Shown here: piece after piece, positions 23,973 to 35,400 of the stretch
Layout of the letters: each line of letters begins with the position of its first letter
Numbering within the stretch: position 1 is the first letter of the stretch
Assembly (NCBI RefSeq): GCF_033807575.1
Contig: NC_084726.1
Location: forward strand, 124,001 to 188,000
Direction: 5' to 3'
DNA from: Cydia pomonella
Lineage: Eukaryota; Arthropoda; Insecta; Lepidoptera; Tortricidae
DNA length: 64,000 bases
Program-made: the position numbers and the translations under genes
Notes under the pieces: generated by a model
The model's input: the letters and a program-made list of their open reading frames with translations, nothing else
Databases searched by the model: none
Told to the model about the DNA's origin: nothing

Positions 23973-24984
23973 GAACTTATAACAAAACCATGGAGATGGA
24001 AAATCTAAAAATAACCTTATTTCAACTACCCATTGATTGACCCAATTTCTTTACAATACAATTTACGAACTGTCATGAACATTGGACAATGTTATAATCA
24101 AGTAAATTGCCGTCTATAACTGCAATTTAAATGATCCTCGCTGCAGTGTTCTCAGACTCAATTAGGTATAAGACACGTGCAAACTGCTGGCCATAACAAT
24201 AATACTATTATAACGATGCTGCAAGATCCTTCTGATAATGCTCTTCGTCTAATTACATATAAAAAGCTAGTGTAAAAATAATTAAATTCATCCCAGAATT
24301 TAATTATTCCACACCAGTTATTTCATCTAGGAAAACATATGGAACATACGGAATATAAGGTCGAAATATTTTTGTACTTTTTTTTTAGATTAGTCAAGAT
24401 GTGGATTCATCATAGGACGTCTCGCTATGACGTCACTGTGTGATGTGAATCTCTTTTGGTGATTCATAAAAAATACTTCTCTGCTCGCCATAACATAAAT
24501 TCGACTTCTGAGAACGTTCGTGTATAGGTAATTTCATAAGTTTAGTTAACTTGGGGTAAATTATTTTATTCATCAAGAATTTAAATTCATAATAACTTGT
24601 TTACATTTATGAAATTCTTACGTAAATCATTTTATAGCCTTGATTAATTAAACTTGTTACCTATTCAACAAATAGACAAGGCAATAAACGGAAACTTTAA
24701 GTAAAAAGGATTAAATATAAAGCTTTATTATTATTAAAACATTAGATGTATGCTAGACATTTTTGTCAAAAAATTTATGGAATTTTTCGTAAATTTTGGC
24801 TTGAGGTCAAAATATACACTAAAATACTTGTAAAGTTATTTGGTGTATCAGACATTAGAAATTTCAAGTCGGTAGATGGCGAAACAGAGAGAAGTAAACC
24901 ACCAAAGAGTGGTATCCTCTCGTTGTTATCACATAAACAATAGCTTCTGCCCTCAAATTCGTCTGTGTGGAATGATGATGATGA
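23973..24984. other. Gene-free stretch
   Basis: Nothing supportable. The 65-codon frame at 24746-24943 has no motif. Confidence 0.35.
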
Positions 24985-25140
24985 TTGATAAAAACTACCC
25001 TAAGACATTTCCAAGGCCTCCAACTATCTCCATACCAAATTCTATTTAAATCGGTTTGGCGGGTTACGCGTGAAGAAATAACAGACAGACAGACAGACCA
25101 ACAGACAGAATTACTTTTGCATTTATTATAAATATGATAA
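24985..25140 (+). repeat. Retroposon-like 3' end with (CAGA)n
   Basis: CTCCATACCAAATTCTATTT, GGCGGGTTACGCGTGAAG, then ACAGACAGACAGACAGACC and a TTTGCATTTATTATAAATAT tail. This order is a common end of lepidopteran retroposons by recognition. Confidence 0.5.
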
Positions 25141-25242
25141 TAGCGATAGTCGCGTTCATTATCGTTATTTATTTATTATTCTTACAAAACGTAAAATAAT
25201 TGGACTTACCAAACAGCTATAAGCACAAAATTACGAGGGCTA

Positions 25243-25945
25243 ATCCAAAAGTTGTTAGTTGCTCCGGCTCTACTCATGCGATAAAATTTTTATTTATACT
25301 ATTGTGAGGGATTTTTCAATGCTTATTAAAGTGGTATAAATACATTTTTAGAAAACGCTTATTTTTGTTTAGTATTTTATTTTTACTTCGACGCGTCGAA
25401 GCCTAACCATCAGTCATGAAAATCAGTAATTGAGACTCCATATGTACTGTCATTTTATAGACAGTTTTTGTAAAAAAAAAACAAAAGTTTTTTAGGTGCT
25501 ACTAATGACGAATCTCGGCCGTTCTTTTACGTATAAATCGTTTTGATTGAGTAAATATTATTATGGTTTAATAGGTGTCAACAATGAGTCCTTTCATTAA
25601 AAGTAAAAATTTCTGATGTTTAAAAAATATACATATATGCATAATAAGATTATTTATTGATTTATACATTGGAAATAGCAGAAGGAAGATAATAATTAGA
25701 CCCGGGTAAATTTAAGTTCGATTTTCAAAGATTTCAATATGAAATTCATTTAATTGTGCCCAAAATTGCCGTTTTTTCTAAGCAATTCAAAACAGCTTTC
25801 AGTTAAAAATATATAATAAAAAAAACTATTTGCATTAATTAAAAAAAATTGATGGCCATAAGTAGCATTGAAATATCCCTCACAATAGTATAAATATTTT
25901 TTTTTATCGCATGAGTAGAGCCGGAGCAACTAACAACTTTTGGAT
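25243..25945. mobile_element. Non-autonomous DNA element with long terminal inverted repeats
   Basis: The left arm starts ATCCAAAAGTTGTTAGTTGC and the right arm ends with its complement GCAACTAACAACTTTTGGAT. Identity runs inward through CCGGCTCTACTCATGCGATAA and TTATACTATTGTGAGGGAT to about 85 bp, with small A/T indels. The total is 703 bp. No transposase frame remains in the interior. I could not identify a target-site duplication, so the superfamily is left open. Confidence 0.85.
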
Positions 25946-26046
25946 CATGAAAGGGCATTCTAATAATGGGTTAAAGGACGCCATCTACTTTTAGCCATAT
26001 AATATAATAATATAATATTATGCTGTGATAGTAATATTACTAATTT

Positions 26047-26350
26047 TTTTTTTCTATACTACGTCGGTGGCAAACAAGCATACGGCCCGCCTGACGGCAA
26101 GGAGTATCCGCAGCTTATGTATGCCTGCAAATCCAGAGGTGTTACATGCGCGTTGCAGACTCTAACACTCCGCACTCGCGTTGAGCTCTGGCAACCTTAC
26201 TCACCGGCAGGAACACAACACTATGAGTAGGGTCTCCTAGTGACTACTCTAGACCTGGAATGAGGAATGATATCCGTTGTGCTGTGTATGTGTGAGTGAG
26301 AAGACATTCACAATGCTCATATATCTCTTTTGGACGTAGTTTAAGGACAA
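26047..26350 (+). repeat. TACGTCGGTGGCAAACAAGC repeat, long copy
   Basis: Head as in the other copies, then CACCGGCAGGAACACAACAC, CTAGACCTGGAATGAGG and the 3' block CTTTTGGACGTAGTTTAAGG. Confidence 0.8.
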
Positions 26351-27026
26351 ACAATAGGTACATAAAACAGCATATAAGCAAGTAAAATTTTACTTCTGTT
26401 TCATACGCACATAGCCAAAATGAAAACGTAAAATACTGTATTGTGTGGCGACCGAGTGATCCCTAGTGAGTAAAACGTGCAAGTTCGAAAAACTCGCGCG
26501 GCTAGACATCGCGCAACTTTAGCCAGTCTATCTTCGAGACCAAGGGGAAAATGAATCCGTCCTCGAAACATCGGAGGTAATTTTAAAACTCAAGTATACG
26601 CAATTAAGTCTAATTTTCAATAATAATAATGTATAAAAATCGTGAAAGTTTAAATCAGTATAAAATAGCGCTATCTACAACATGAAGGCACGCGGCGTTT
26701 GGAACTAACACTCTGTGTCGACTTCTCTCTGGTTGAAATAAGAAATTTGGCGTTGACTTTGAACGTCTGTGTAATTAGCTGTTTCAGCCTAGAATTAGCC
26801 TGATTACGGGCTAATTTGCGACTTCGTCTGTATTTTACTTTTGTAACTTTTTGTTTCTTGATGAATCAATGAGAAATTACATTGAAAAGAACAAGAATAA
26901 ATTGAAGAAAGGCAAAATTTTAAAAGTCGAAATTGTGAGCACTGTCTTCATTTTAGACGGTTAGGAAACGCTATAAATATAATTTAATAAATATGTACGT
27001 AAACCGTTTGAAAAGTTATAACCTAA
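26351..27026. other. Gene-free stretch
   Basis: No gene or recognisable element. Confidence 0.35.
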
Positions 27027-27312
27027 CTACGGTTGGTGGTATGGTTTCCGATTAAGCTGAAAAGTGAAAACATGCATTACGAGTACATATGTATGCATAC
27101 TTACGCCAACTGCTAAAATCAGGACTCGGATTTAACAATTTCTTACGATTCTGATCTATTTTGATACGACTTCGAAGATAGCTCACAGTGAGTAGTGCAT
27201 GCGAAATGAAGTGAAAGCCGTGCGTTGAATACGCGCCAATCATAAAGACGATCATCAAGGTCATGTCAAAACCAGTTCAAAACCATAAGTAACTGTTAAT
27301 GTAGAATCTACC
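27027..27312. repeat. Foldback MITE family (GAAGATCGCTCACGCTGAT), copy
   Basis: GATACGACTTCGAAGATAGC...TCACAGTGAG and GCATGCGAAATGAAGTGAAA, followed by CGCCAATCATAAAGACGATC and AAGGTCATGTCAAAACCAG, the inverted counterpart of the first arm. Best matched by 30395-30600 and 61326-61500. Confidence 0.7.
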
Positions 27313-27387
27313 TCTATGACTAATTTGATTCGCTCGTTTAAACTGTAGTCGCGTAAAAAACAGTATCTGAACGCTTTGACGATAGCC

Positions 27388-27511
27388 TTCTTCAGTCGCC
27401 ATCGGATATATCGGAGACAAGGTGTTCACATATTTGAACACAGCATTATCAAGATGTACAAATGCCTGTTGAGATATTTTTCACCACCTCCGAATCTAAC
27501 GGCGACTGTTC
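27388..27511. repeat. Foldback MITE (CAGTCGCCATC...GGCGACTG), copy 1
   Basis: Left tip TTCAGTCGCCATCGGATATA then TCGGAG; right tip CTCCGAATCTAACGGCGACTG. Same family as 28092-28246. It is immediately followed by a TACGTCGG repeat. Confidence 0.65.
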
Positions 27512-27902
27512 TTTTTTTTATGCTACGTCGGTGGCAAACAAGCATACGGCCTGCCTGATGGTAAGCAGTCTCCGTAGCCTATGTACACCTGCAACTCCAG
27601 AGGAGTTACATGCGCGTTGCCGACCCTAACCCCCACCCCCCTCGTTGAGCTCTGGCAACCTTACTCACCGGCAGGAACACAACACTATGAGTAGGGTCAA
27701 GTGTTATTTGGCTGCGGTTTTCTGTAAGGTGGAGGTACTTCCCCAATTGGGCTCTGCTCTAGATCTGGAATGACATCTGCTGTGCTGTGCCCTACCACAC
27801 AAGGGGAGATGACATTCACATTGCCCATACCTCTCTTTTGGACGTAGTTTAAGGACATACCCGGGTCCAAAACGGGGTGTTCTACGTCGTAATAAAAAAA
27901 AT
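27511..27902 (+). repeat. TACGTCGGTGGCAAACAAGC repeat, fullest copy
   Basis: The unit starts in a T tract plus CTACGTCGGTGGCAAAC and ends GGGGTGTTCTACGTCGTAAT then an A tract. The whole body is present, including GTGCCCTACCACACAAGGGG. About 390 bp and no coding capacity. Confidence 0.75.
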
Positions 27903-28091
27903 TGTTAAACTTAGGTTATTTTTCAGGCCATTAAGCTTCGCGTAGTAATAAACTTTAATTCTTTCATAAGAAGAACTTCACCATACCCATTATCCGGTTT
28001 CATCCGGAACTTTTGCGATTATGTTGAGAAGTTATTGCGAATGCGTGTCGACCACGGGGTAATTGTACGATCAAGAAAATAGTACAAGAGG

Positions 28092-28246
28092 TGGACAGTA
28101 GCCATCAGATATATCGGAGCGGCGACATTACTCATTAACATCTGAACACGTCTCTATTGTCAAGGCGTTAGACTGCGTGTTCAGATATTTATGAGCACCG
28201 CGGCCGCTCCGATATATACCTGATGGCGACTGTTCCACGAACATCG
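28092..28246. repeat. Foldback MITE (CAGTCGCCATC...GGCGACTG), copy 2
   Basis: Left arm GGACAGTAGCCATCAGATAT then ATCGGAGCGG. Right arm CCGCTCCGATATATACCTGA then TGGCGACTGTTCC. Inner arms GAACACG and CGTGTTCAGAT also pair. Nearly the entire 155 bp folds back on itself. Confidence 0.85.
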
Positions 28247-28249
28247 AAA

Positions 28250-29230
28250 ATGATCGAGACTCCGTCAATGCTAACTCTGTATCGACTTATGTTGGCAACG
28301 AAAACTGTGGAAGCATCATATAAACGTCGTATTTAAGGTGCAGTAGGTTCAATAGCAGAGCTTTTAAAAAATTGTAGCGCTTTTTTAGATCACAATTAGG
28401 TTGGCAAAAATTTAATTAGTCCCTTTTGAGGCCATTTCAGCCAACTAACTTGCAAGCTAACTTTCTACAAGTTCTTTCTTTACAAGTTGGCTAGCAACTC
28501 CATCGATTCGAAACCTAATTTCTTGACTTTCTCGATAGAAAAAAATTAAATAACAATGTTCTAAATTTAAATTTGTACAATTTTTGCACAAAAGTTAACA
28601 ATAAGAAAATTGTTTCTAAAATATGTAACTTTATTTTTGATCGAACTCTTCAATTACTTTTTTTGTTAAAACTTACAAAAAAAGAAAATTCAAAAATATG
28701 ATATGCACGTTTCCGGACACGCACAGCCATCTCGCTTACGATTACACTTACGCAGTGAGAGTGACAAAAGAATCTGTACCAACAGGGCCTTAAAAGGAAT
28801 TTGATAATTATGGTAGCGCTGTCACACTCTGTCGCTTGCCCAATCAGTGCCTTTTTTGGCGGCGAGTGGCAAACCAAGGCAATCTACACTGCGTGTATTT
28901 CTGCTATCATTACAAACTTAAACGAGACGTCGGTTTTAGTGCTATGAAATGATTCTGAAAGTAACTTTTTATTTACTCAACAGCATAATTAATCTTTGAA
29001 TTTTTTTCGAGCGGTAATGTATTTAGCACATCGTGATAACATGTGTCACAGTTGTGACTTCGCGTCTGTAAATGCGACGTTTTGCGTTTGCTTGCTGAAT
29101 TATTTTATATGGAATATTAAAAGTAGTCGATTTTTTATAAAACTTATGTATTAAAGTCTAAACCTTACCTAACCTAAACTTTTTCTCATTTATTTTTAAA
29201 AATGATTTACCCTATTACTAAGACTCTGCT
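28250..29230. other. Gene-free stretch
   Basis: No gene supported. Confidence 0.35.
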
Positions 29231-29418
29231 GTCCGTCCGTCCGTCCGTCCGTCCATCTGTCATCAGGCTCTCATGAACCGTAATAGGGATTTCAACTGTC
29301 TAGACAGTTGAAATTTTCACAGATGATGTATTTCTGTTGCCGCTATAACAACATACTCGTATACTAAAAAGTCCGGAACCCTCGGTGGGTGAGTCCGACT
29401 CGCACTTGTCCGGTTTTT
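29231..29418 (+). repeat. (GTCC)n microsatellite plus CGAGTCCGACTCGCACTT-tailed repeat
   Basis: A GTCC tandem run (29231-29254) leads into TGTCATCAGGCTCTCATGAA, CAGTTGAAATTTTCACAGAT, TTCTGTTGCCGCTATAACAA and finally GGAACCCTCGG then GAGTCCGACTCGCACTTGTC. It shares the TTCTGTTGCCGCTATAACAA and tail blocks with 60264-60468. The tail is also shared with 1232-1776 and 49175-49714. Confidence 0.75.
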
Positions 29419-30394
29419 AAATTGTAATGTGTTGGACTATTATTATTATTATTATTGTTTATTATTCAAAAAAAAACATTGTAATTACAGCGTTCGCCAA
29501 TACATTACAATCTTAATATTAACCATTATTACTTAACCTAATATGTAAAATCACTACATTAGACTACTTAATTAATACTGCGATTCAAATATTTGTTTAC
29601 ATTTTTGTATAAGTTGTGACCACTTGAATGCGAACACATCAATGTGCGGTGCCACATTAAGCACAGAGTTGAGCAGCGTGAGTGCGGTGTGTGACTATGG
29701 TGTCTTTAGTAAAGTCTAACTACCCTTTGATTATGTGGTCGTATAAAATACATTTGATACATTGTGCTCATCCAAGCGCACCGCTTACGTTCAATCCGCG
29801 GCACAAATATCTCGTTTTAAGACGATAGTGTACGAGCGCTTCTTCATATAATCGTACCTATACCATTTTCTTTCCTGGGTTCTATTCTTTATAAAATGGG
29901 GACTTTGCTTCATTATTTGCCTCGGCTCCACTCCAAATCAACACGAGTACCTATCCGTATCGAGCTGTATTTACGGGCAAAGTCCTAACGGCTGTACTTT
30001 ACACCGCGTTATTGAAATTTCCGCAACTTTGCCCACCCGACTTACAGATCGCCCTCGATCGCTACTTGCCAGGTTTTCCCAACTTTGATGGGGTAATTTA
30101 TTGTACCGGGAACTTTTAGCATCACGTTTATGTTCTGGTTTATTTATATCGTTTCTTGTCGTTTCTGTATTGAATTAATGTTAATTTTGTTAGGAGTTTG
30201 TTGGTTGTTTAACAAAAATAAATGAAATTTGAATACTATGAAGAATATTGGTAATATTAAAAGCAGCCAGTATATATCGAATTCTCAAACATCTTTACAA
30301 GCCAACTAGCGTCAACTAGAATCAAATAACATTGGAACTATCAAACACTGTAAAGGTTCAAGTTTAGCTCCTACGTTTAATCTAAAAAAAAACC
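29419..30394. other. Gene-free stretch
   Basis: No gene supported. (ATT)n at about 29440-29460. Confidence 0.35.
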
Positions 30395-30600
30395 TGAGAC
30401 CGATTTAAATGGAACTATTTGTTACAGTTTTGTTCTTATTTTGTTACGACCATGAAGATCGCTCACGCTGATTAGTGCAGGCGAAATGAAGTGGAAGTGC
30501 GTGCGATGAGCCAAGACGATTGTCAAGGTCGTAACAAAACCAGTTCTAAGCCTTAAAGGATGTTAAATTAGAATCGACTTCCCTGCAAAGGTTTACGATT
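30395..30600. repeat. Foldback MITE family (GAAGATCGCTCACGCTGAT), copy
   Basis: ATTTGTTACAGTTTTGTTCT, TTACGACCATGAAGATCGCT, CACGCTGATTAGTGCAGGCG, then the inverted arm GACGATTGTCAAGGTCGTAA and CAAAACCAG. Confidence 0.75.
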
Positions 30601-32034
30601 CCTGCACTATCGAAATTGAAATCTTTTATTGCATATCACATAGCAGGTACAGGTGTTCTTAAATATAAGCTGTTCATGTGACGCCCTGTTAGGGCACAGA
30701 AACATGGTTCTACATAGGGCAACATACTAATCTATTCTAAAATTGTACATTATTATTTTTGTAGTTCTTCTAGTGCAACTAATAAACTTGAATACCTTTA
30801 TTTTCTATACATCAAACTCTTGTTGATTCTTCACTAATTGATCGGGCACTTTGATAAACTTCGCTTCAATGCGGGCTGATAAATGAAATTCCAAAACAGA
30901 TGAAAGCAGTTTCTGCCTTGTTTAGTTCCAAAACAAAAAGCCTGACTCAATTGAAACAGTTTCAAAGTTGAACAACTTTGTCATGTCTCTTATTTTAAAT
31001 ACCGAAGTTTGACTCAATATGAAAATAAATATTCAATTATTCTAATTTGGACATAAGGGATAAATCAAAGTCAAAGTATTCAGATAGAAGTCAAACGTAT
31101 TATGCATGTTATTCAGAAATATCGTAGAAGCGTACAATGACCAAATAAGTATATCTTGAAAGTGAATACCTATTTTTTTATGTTACGACATAAATATTGA
31201 AATTGTTCCGTAGAGACTTATAGCGACATCTCTCGTCGGAGCGATGGAGTTGTGCATGTCGCGTCAGACATATATCGGCCAATACGGAGCTCGATATTCG
31301 ATAACGTCACCCTAATATCCTCGAATTATGTACATGTAGATTCAGCTCTTAAAATTTTGGCATTTTATTTCACCATCCAAGAAAAGTCGAATTCTCAAAA
31401 TAAGCAAAATCTAGTCACGAACAAAGTAAATTACAACATACCAAAAGGCAGTTTAAGCAGGTTAAGGATCTTCCCAATATTGCTACTAATATGGAACCCG
31501 TTTCCGATTCTAATTTCTTGTTCTGAAACTGTTATTCTTATGATCGATCAGTTCAAAAAAGAGACAGAAGGACAAAATAAAATCAGAATCGCAAAGAAGT
31601 TTAAATCAGAATCTGGGTCATGATGTAAATATAATTTTAGACATACTCGTAACACATATGAGCCACACAGCCTAAACATCTGTTTCTTCTTATGGAAGTA
31701 AGTGAAGGAAAGATTTTCGAACATTTCGATTATTCGACCATAACCAGCCGTTATTGCTTCCCTATTCAAATGTGGTTTTAGGTACTTTAACTGGTAGAAA
31801 ATACTTATTATTTACGTATTGAATTTACCTACTTTTGTTAATCATTAACTGGGTAGCTGATGGTACAAACGTATTCGTATACCATGTTACAATGTGAAAG
31901 ACTAATTGACATTTTGAAAGACTATTTAAGGCTTAAAGTTCAGGTGTAGTAATAAGTTTTTGGCAAAAATTTCATTTTTGGTATAAGCTTTTATCGCTGA
32001 CTGTACTTTTCTTTCCACAAGTACCTAATACTCA
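30601..32034. other. Gene-free stretch upstream of the immunoglobulin-domain gene
   Basis: Any 5' exon with the start codon would have to lie here or further upstream. I found no ATG exon with a signal peptide and a phase-1 GT donor. The 123-codon frame at 31252-31623 is unremarkable and has no family signature. Confidence 0.35.
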
Positions 32035-32240
32035 TCGAGACAATTCTAAAAACCCCAAACACAATTAGGTTACTTTGTTTTATCACAGAGTTCCTACGCC
32101 CACCTCCTGTCTCCATCATCAGATCATCTCGATGGTACCATAATATTCCATTGTCACCCGACTTACATATGTATGCAAATTATCAGCTTCATCGGAAACC
32201 GGGAAGTGAATCAAATTTAACTTGCAAGATTTGATTACAA
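32035..32240 (+). repeat. Dispersed repeat, copy 1 (CACAGAGTTCCTACGCCCACC)
   Basis: Aligns with 48943-49105 in the same orientation: GTTTTATCACAGAGTT, CCACCTCCTGTCTCCATCAT, TGGTACCATAATATT and TTACATATGTATGCAAA. Non-coding. Confidence 0.75.
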
Positions 32241-32331
32241 ACAGACAACGGTCAGGTGAAAGTAAATAAAAGCTTGTAATAATAAATATTTGTGTTATAG
32301 TGTAAATGTAACAATTCATTTTCTTCCACAG

Positions 32332-32441
32332 CCCCCTCTGCCCGCGCGTCCTCCAGCTCGGAGCGCGCGCCTTCCCCCCGCGCGCCCCCCGCGCTCGACG
32401 AAGAATTACTACGAGATGCGCCCCTCTACCCGCCGCTACAG
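32332..32441 (+). CDS. Exon: Pro/Ser/Arg-rich N-terminal segment
   Basis: Acceptor CTTCCACAG, donor CAG|GTATGA. The first two bases complete a codon begun upstream, so at least one more coding exon exists 5'. The reading is rich in Ser, Pro and Arg and ends LYPPLQ, then is continued by NASPDYD in the next exon. GC content is far higher than in the surrounding intron, as in the other exons of this gene. Confidence 0.7.
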
Positions 32442-35400
32442 GTATGAACGACTTTCATTTTTTTTCACAGAGATTACCCTTAGTTGTTTCTTACTTAGGT
32501 ATGTTTTTTCTCTGCACTCTCTTTTCTAGAGTTTCCTTCTCACCACTGGTAGTACTTTTGTTTTTCTTAGAAGAACATGCCCTAATAGACCCTTTTTTAC
32601 ATTTTCCTTGCATGTGCGTGACGCGCCGAAAGTTAACGCCTCGGCCATGAATTCCGATTCTGAGTCTGAATTGACGATTTCATATAAATTAGCCTTGGTG
32701 TGTTAGGTTATGAAACATGCTTAATTACATGAATAATATTTGAAATTTAATTCAAAAAAATATTCTGCAAAATAGGCCTGAAGGGCTATTATACAAGTCA
32801 ATACAACATTTATATTAACATCATATAGTGACATGAAAAATACATAACAACACTTACAAATACAACAGCCAATAAACATAAAAATAAAATAACCTGGGTA
32901 AACATTACATTATAATAATCTTAATATAAATCATTACTACAATACAACAGAGATGTATCTATGGTTGAAATTAATGTTCTTTTCCCACAGAATGCTTCTC
33001 CCGACTACGACCCTGAGGACCCGGAAACCAGCATCGAAGACAGCAGCATCCTCGTTACACCAGAGCTGTCTGACGACAAAATAAGCGACAAGATTAACAT
33101 TCCCGACATTGGGAACATTCCTGACATTGAGAACGTTCCTGACATTGAAAACTTTCCTGACATAGGGGATATTAATGATGTTCAGGAGATAGATAGGAGT
33201 GAAAGTGAAGTTGAGATTGAAGATAAAGCAGAGAGGAGGAAAAGGAGTAGTGGAGCTGATTGGGATAAAGGTTCAAAGGTAATAAAAAAATCTTGTCTAC
33301 TCGGTCTAGGACTAGGTAATAAAAACTTTTCTAAAAGAAGTTAACAAATAGTTACAAATATTTTTAACACGCATGACGTAACATAGTGATACGATGATGA
33401 TATGGGACCTGTACTGATGTATACATACCTATGCTGGACAAATAAATGCTTTTGACTTTGACTTTTGGACGTGTATTATTTGACGTAACATTAAAAAAAA
33501 TACATAGTAAAATTGACTTGACAAGTTGGTGCAGTTAGGTTAAAACTATTTCTAACACTACGCGTATTTTTCAGTCAGGAAATTTTTGGCTCATTTAAAA
33601 TAAAATTGATCTTGCCAGGGAGCAAACAGACGAGTCCAGACAGCGGACACGATCCTCAACATTCGCGGCGCGCTACGCGACGCAATCGGCGACGCGGGCG
33701 CCGCGCCGGGCCCGCGCGCGTCGTCACGTGTTGACGCGTTTGTGATCAGACCGGCCGCGCCGGCGCCGCAACCGCAAGCGCAAGCTAGGCAGGCACCTAA
33801 AGTGCAGCCTTCAACCACCCAGGTACCAGCACCTTAAAACTCCCGTACATACTTTTAGGTAATTAGGATTATGTTAGCGCAGCACCGCATGATCGCACAC
33901 TGGTCGCACCAATACCACCGGCGCCGCAGCCACAAGTCCAGGCATGACAGGCACCTAAAACGCATTTATCTACTAACCCAGGGGTTCCCAATATTTTTTA
34001 GTCCGCGGTGCACTTACAAGTTTAAAATTTAATATCGGCGCCCTAAACTATCTAAGCTATTTAAAATAGATAGGTACATGGTGAGGAGGATTGCCTCACG
34101 GTACCCCTCTTTACTGTCTATGGCACTAAATCATCTCAAATTATTTTTGACTTATCACATTAAAACAATGGTAAGATTTTGCGTTAATTTTGAAGAAATA
34201 CATACAATTCTCAACACCCCTTGAGTCCCCCCTGATATTTTGTTTATTTAATCGATGCCAAACAGCAGCCAATACGTAACTTCCCATTCCTGACATGCTA
34301 TGTTTACTCTCAACATTTTTGTGCAGACAAAACATCGGGAGCTGTTGGTGGAACCGCATGCTCGCGCTCGCATCCCGTGCGAGTTGGCCAACGTCACGGA
34401 CCTGCGATGGTACCGCGACAGTGACGTACGTTTATTTCAGATTTTTCTAACACTTATAGAAAAATTGTATGGAAATATTAATAAATATATATAAGCATTA
34501 AGCAATCAGAATACATCATACATTCACTGAAGCTGTTGTTTCTGTATCAAGTCCGTGAAACAACCCTGCTGTTAACGTGATACCAGAATACAATCTGTGT
34601 TTGTTTATTAGCTCGTGAACCTACCTACCTCTGCGCGTGGTGGGGAAGCAATGTGGGCAGAGCCGGGCGGCGCAGTTATAGCACGAGCGACGCGAAGTGA
34701 TGCCGCTGTGTGGCGCTGCGAAGGAAGAGATGCTAACGGCAATAAAGTGTCTGGAAAGCCAACGGAGCTACTTGTTTATGGTAAGACTTTTATTTTGGTG
34801 AGTTTGAACACTGGCTGGTAACGATGAGTTTCTTGGAACTTATGATCAAAATAATATAATACTTGTTAGGTAGCCAATAACTTCCAGTAAAAAGCATGAT
34901 AGCAGAAGTTATTTTCCCTTGGTTGGTAACCCAAACCAAAATCTCACGACTAAATCGCTGGGAGACTACTGCGAACACCCCAATTTAAAGATGAGATCGA
35001 TAAGCGATTTAAAAATTTCGATATTCGCGGTAATTTCATTGAAAAATATCCTAGCTGTATGAAGAAGCAACCGCAAGGTCTGAAAATACACCTAGTTACC
35101 GATAACGAGCGGTTGGATTTATTTTTACGATGAGCTACCTACGGCTGGCAGTAGCGGCTAATTATTGTTTTTTTCTGTGCAGAACCGGTGCGTTCCTTGT
35201 ATCTGGCAGTGGATGGACGACGACTAGACGCGGGCAATACTTGGGTGCCCGTGAGAGACAAGATGGTGCTGGAAGTACGCTGTGTGGCTGAAGGTAGGAT
35301 CTAGTAATGATTGTGATCACTAGGTCAGAAGAGGTATATTATATAAGTACTCCAAAGCGTATTAAAAACTCGGTGGAAGGACGACGACTACACACACAGT

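Noticed and set aside
29231..29254. (GTCC)n run as a CRISPR-like or regulatory array
   Set aside because: A plain tetranucleotide microsatellite next to a dispersed repeat. No CRISPR array or prokaryote-type system is expected or seen in this eukaryotic window.
31252..31623. 123-codon frame just upstream of the Ig gene, considered as its first exon
   Set aside because: No signal peptide, no suitable phase-1 donor at its end, and composition unlike the GC-rich exons of the gene.
33979..34110. Possible hAT-type insertion (CAGGGGTTCCCAA start)
   Set aside because: A plausible left tip only. No matching inverted right end or 8-bp duplication could be confirmed.
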